From: Synchiropus splendidus
Taxonomy: Eukaryota; Chordata; Actinopteri; Syngnathiformes; Callionymidae
Assembly: GCF_027744825.2 (NCBI RefSeq)
Contig: NC_071334.1
Span: forward strand, 33,015,937-33,079,936
Length of the DNA: 64,000 nt
Reading direction: 5' to 3'
Notes under the pieces: generated by a model
What the model was told of the DNA's origin: nothing
Database searches by the model: none
The model's input: the letters and a program-made list of their open reading frames with translations, nothing else
Part shown: piece by piece, positions 61,397 to 64,000 of the stretch
Position numbering within the stretch: the first letter of the stretch is position 1
How the letters are laid out: the number at the start of each line of letters is the position of its first letter
Translations under genes and position numbers: made by a program

Positions 61397-64000
61397 GTGA
61401 GTTCAAATCTTCACCGTAGGATTGACTGATGTTTGTGTCGGCTAATTTATTTTTGAATCATTTATGCGCAGAGAAATGGGGCGTACTCCTTTAAGGGAAT
61501 GCGCTATGCTGCGCCTCCTGTAGGTGACCTGCGTTGGGCTCCTCCCACTGACCCAGAGTGTAGCAGTGGGGTCACCAGTGCCACTGACTATGGCAGCGTG
61601 TGTTCTCAACTGCAACCACTGTCAAGTGATGGATTGTGTTTGGGCCAGGAGGACTGCCTGTTCATCAATGTTTGGACACCAACACTGAGCAGCGATGCCA
61701 AGATCCCTGTTGTGGTCTGGATCCACGGCGGGTACCTGCAAATGCTCAGTGGGGGAGAGGAAGGTTACTCCCCCACAGAGAAGCTTGCTGCAGATACAGG
61801 CCTTGTCTACATTAGCTTTAACTACAGGCTCAATGCTTTTGGCTTCCTGGCACTGGAGGCTCTACGAGGGGGGAATCCAAAGAACACCTCTGGTGAGTCT
61901 TGATAACCTTCTGGCCTGAAAGCCACTCAGTGACTGCTGAGTGAAATTCGTCTTAGTCAGACTATATGACCTGGAGAAATGGTTAATAGCTGGACTAAGC
62001 TAGCATGTAGCTGAGTAGCGAGCGCTTCAGCAGCACAGTGGTCACAAACAAACATCTCTTCAGATGTGAAGACAGCTAATGACATTATACAAGTAACATC
62101 CGACTTACGACCGGATCGGTTCCGACCACAGATGATGTAGGTCGAATGCCTTTCAAAATAGCCGACGCGAGGGTGATAGGTATTTCTGTAGTGGTAGATC
62201 GCTGTGTGGAAGTGAGATGCTGGGATACTGTGCTGCTGTAACTGTCGTACGCGATGCTGGTCTGCTACGTGCTGCAGGGCCAGACATTGAATTAAAAAAA
62301 AAAAAGCATCTACTGGCCGTTGTCGTAAGTACGGGTGGACATAAGTCGAGCAGGCTTTAAGTCGGATGATACTTGTATACCATCGAGACATGTAACTGCA
62401 TATCACATGTGCCTCCCCCCCCCACCATCGCTCTACGCCCCCCACAGTACACTATTTGAGGACCTGTTTAAGGATACAACATTACCTCCATGGTTGCCAA
62501 GTTAAACGAGGCTTATGCTGGTGATCAAAACTATGACCAAAAATGTATTTAAATTGAGAGAAGTTGAAGAATTTACAATACAAAATAAGTATAGAACGTG
62601 TATAAAAATCCTCAATTATATTATAACTAAGTTATTCAAAACATTATAGAATGAGTGGCAAAACCCAGAACAGTTGTGTAAGACTGTGACACAAAAAGAG
62701 CTTCCTCACCTGCTGTGCTGCTGTTCCTTCAATTCTCAGTGCTGTGCTCCACTTCCTGAACTCAGTAAGAGTTAAAACAGAGTTCACCAGGAAGGAAGTG
62801 GGACGCCAGAACCCAGACTATATCAGGCTCCACGTCTCCCTCATGATGTCTCCTTTCTTGGCAGGCAACTACGGCTTCATGGACCAGATCGCTGCTCTGA
62901 AGTGGGTCCAGAGGAACATTCATGCGTTTGGAGGTGATCCAGGGAAGGTCACCATCATGGGACAAAGTTCAGGTACCACAAGGAAATGAGGGTTGCCATG
63001 ATCCATTAATCGGCATATGACATTAATCGGGATGGCAAACATGCCAATATCTCCGATTGTATGCAAGGAACTTTAAAGAGTTAATCAAAACAAAGTACAT
63101 TCTCATTGCATGTGCATCTTATAAAACTGACTTGATGTACTCATCCCCGTGGGAGGTTCCCTTGGAGAAAATGGGGCCAGGAAGTGACATGTTTCCTCCT
63201 GGTTCTGAACAGATGGCCATCTACTTGTGAGGCCCACTACTTTGCAGATTCTTATGTTAGAATTGCTGTTCATTTTATTCTTTTATAAAAAAACAAATAT
63301 TCTTTTGTAGTTTTCTTATGTAAGTGGTGCAATGAACGCATATCGACAATGTCAGTTATTTTGTATTTAAGCATTCTGAGGCCTGTTCTTCTCCAAGGGG
63401 GAACTTCAGTGTGGGTGCTGATGATGTCACCGCTGGCCAAGGGTCTCTTCCATGCTGCGGTTGACATGAGCGGCTCGTCCATTCTGAACGCCACACAGGA
63501 GCAAGCGGAGTCCGACAACCTGGTTTTCCTCAGAAAGACGGGCTGCAGTGATGCTGTCTGTCTTCGCAGTCTGTCTGTCAAGCAGGTTCTGCAGGTAACA
63601 CACTCTCATGCATTAAGCAACATTGGTTGTGTGATCATCAGCAGCTATGACTGTCGGTCTGTTATTAAAAACAAATCACAGAGATAAATGTATTTTGTTG
63701 AAGTTTTTAGTCAAGATGGCGCAATGGTACATAAAATTTCGGTGGTGTTCTTTTAAAGACCAATTATTAATAACTGCCTGTATGTTGCTTATTGCCATAT
63801 CAGTTGATAGTTTATCAATGTGTGCTCTTTCATCTCAAGTGTTGCCAACATTTTTGTTCCAGGCCATTCCGTGGCAAGAATACCCTTCCTGGGCAGCAGA
63901 TGACGCCACCGACCTTCCCACAAGGGGGCGCTTCAACGGCCCGGTTATAGTTGTGGATGGATATGTTCTTGAAGCGCCCCCTTTTGAGGCCTGGGAGAAA
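61157..64000 (+). CDS. Membrane-anchored type-B carboxylesterase (partial, 5' two thirds)
   Basis: An alpha/beta-hydrolase of the carboxylesterase/cholinesterase family. Exons 61157-61396, 61472-61892, 62865-62972, 63398-63594 and 63863-64000 join in phases 0, 1, 1 and 0 to give 368 residues. The usual length is near 550, so the Glu and His of the triad lie beyond the window. Residues about 37-57 ([18 protein letters not shown]) follow an Arg-rich segment, indicating a type II membrane anchor with the catalytic domain outside the cytosol. Visible motifs are [25 protein letters not shown] (140-148), the oxyanion-loop HGG (165-167), [13 protein letters not shown], and the nucleophile elbow GQSSGG with Ser255. 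The GxSxG Glu is Gln here. The substrate is unknown. It could be annotated as a cAMP-regulated D2-like or fatty acyl-CoA hydrolase-like esterase. Confidence 0.9.
61472..61892 (+). CDS. Esterase exon 3: N-terminal half of the hydrolase fold
   Basis: Acceptor TTATGCGCAG; donor CTG/GTGAGT at 61893. It encodes residues 81-220 plus one base, from [12 protein letters not shown] to NPKNTS. It contains the EDC family signature and the HGG oxyanion loop. NTS is an N-glycosylation sequon. The intron before it is only 75 nt. Confidence 0.9.
61893..62864 (+). other. Esterase intron with a Tigger-like MITE
   Basis: A 972-nt phase-1 intron. The MITE at 62090-62375 is its only recognised content. A short run of C before 62420 and a frame at 62744-62863 are not coding on their own. 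Confidence 0.7.
62090..62375. mobile_element. Pogo/Tigger-like MITE, 286 bp
   Basis: Terminal inverted repeats CAAGTAACATCCGACTTA and (right end, reversed) CAAGTATCATCCGACTTA match at 17 of 18 bases. TA lies immediately outside each end (62088-62089 and 62376-62377). 'CGACTTACGACC'-like ends with TA duplication are typical of Tc1/mariner-pogo derivatives. No ORF. Confidence 0.75.
62865..62972 (+). CDS. Esterase exon 4: nucleophile region
   Basis: Acceptor TTTCTTGGCAG; donor TCAG/GTACCA at 62973. It encodes [28 protein letters not shown] and TIMGQSS, ending one base into the Gly after the catalytic serine pair. This is a highly conserved stretch of the family. Confidence 0.9.
62973..63397 (+). 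other. Esterase intron (425 nt)
   Basis: Contains a short ATTAATCGG.ATTGCAAAC-like stretch (63008-63060) with repeated AATCGG that may be a decayed repeat. Otherwise unremarkable. Confidence 0.6.
63398..63594 (+). CDS. Esterase exon 5
   Basis: Acceptor CTTCTCCAAG (AAG rather than CAG); donor CTGCAG/GTAACA at 63595. It encodes [29 protein letters not shown] and so on to KQVLQ. The phrase [14 protein letters not shown] is standard for the family. Confidence 0.88.
63595..63862 (+). other. Esterase intron (268 nt)
   Basis: A phase-0 GT-AG intron with no features recognised. Confidence 0.7.
63863..64000 (+). CDS. Esterase exon 6 (runs off window)
   Basis: Acceptor TTTTTGTTCCAG. It encodes [14 protein letters not shown] through [20 protein letters not shown] to WEK at the window end. 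The F.PVVDG phrase corresponds to the family's usual 'F.PV.DG.FLP..P' segment before the second catalytic residue. Confidence 0.85.

Noticed and set aside
62744..62989. Treating the 81-codon open frame as a longer esterase exon with its own start
   Set aside because: Residues before 62865 do not fit the family, while joining at the TTGGCAG acceptor restores the conserved GNYGFMDQ in phase.

Overview
The window reads as nuclear DNA of a ray-finned fish, most likely a teleost. It is AT-rich and CpG-poor, and its genes are split by GT-AG introns. It is crowded with short non-autonomous DNA transposons, Gypsy-type solo LTRs, a teleost-type LINE remnant and long microsatellites. No bacterial-style operon, tRNA, rRNA or CRISPR array is visible.

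Only two protein-coding genes can be supported, one at each edge, pointing away from each other. At the left edge, on the minus strand, is the 5' end of a LARGE-family xylosyl/glucuronyltransferase gene. Its exon with the start codon is at 1276-1398. The next exon (1-221) encodes the start of the coiled-coil stem and runs off the window. At the right edge, on the plus strand, is the 5' two thirds of a type-B carboxylesterase gene with an N-terminal membrane anchor. It has a probable promoter and non-coding first exon at 59.52-59.79 kb and coding exons at 61157-61396, 61472-61892, 62865-62972, 63398-63594 and 63863 to the window end. All splice phases agree, and the nucleophile serine motif GQSSGG is intact across the exon 3/4 junction.

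The roughly 58 kb between them holds no ORF I can recognise as host protein. Much of its visible structure is mobile DNA. The dominant family is a palindromic hAT-type MITE of about 170-235 bp, with at least ten copies (near 0.5, 5.2, 6.9, 11.8, 19.9, 28.2, 34.8, 38.7, 40.3 and 54.1 kb). One copy has a perfect 8-bp target duplication and others have 6 or 7 of 8 matching bases. Each full copy carries two 15-bp motifs, facing each other, that match the CTCF core consensus. Thirteen exact matches lie in these copies. I regard this as the most interesting system in the window: a mobile element that seeds paired, convergent CTCF-like sites.

Other mobile DNA includes three solo LTRs with 5-bp target duplications (37.4, 41.4 and 51.4 kb) and a fourth LTR-like stretch (35.2 kb). 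There is also a LINE reverse-transcriptase remnant with an internal deletion (17.0-17.3 kb), a three-copy repeat family (3.2, 26.9 and 48.3 kb), an inverted repeat pair (55.1 and 57.9 kb) and a Tigger-like MITE in esterase intron 2. Possible regulatory DNA includes a cluster of AGGTCA half-sites (14.34-14.51 kb), a CpG-rich patch (7.24-7.46 kb), a GC-rich stretch (31.79-31.99 kb) and the NRF1/CRE-bearing esterase promoter. The two genes have no obvious functional link; one glycosylates alpha-dystroglycan in the Golgi and the other is a membrane-anchored hydrolase.
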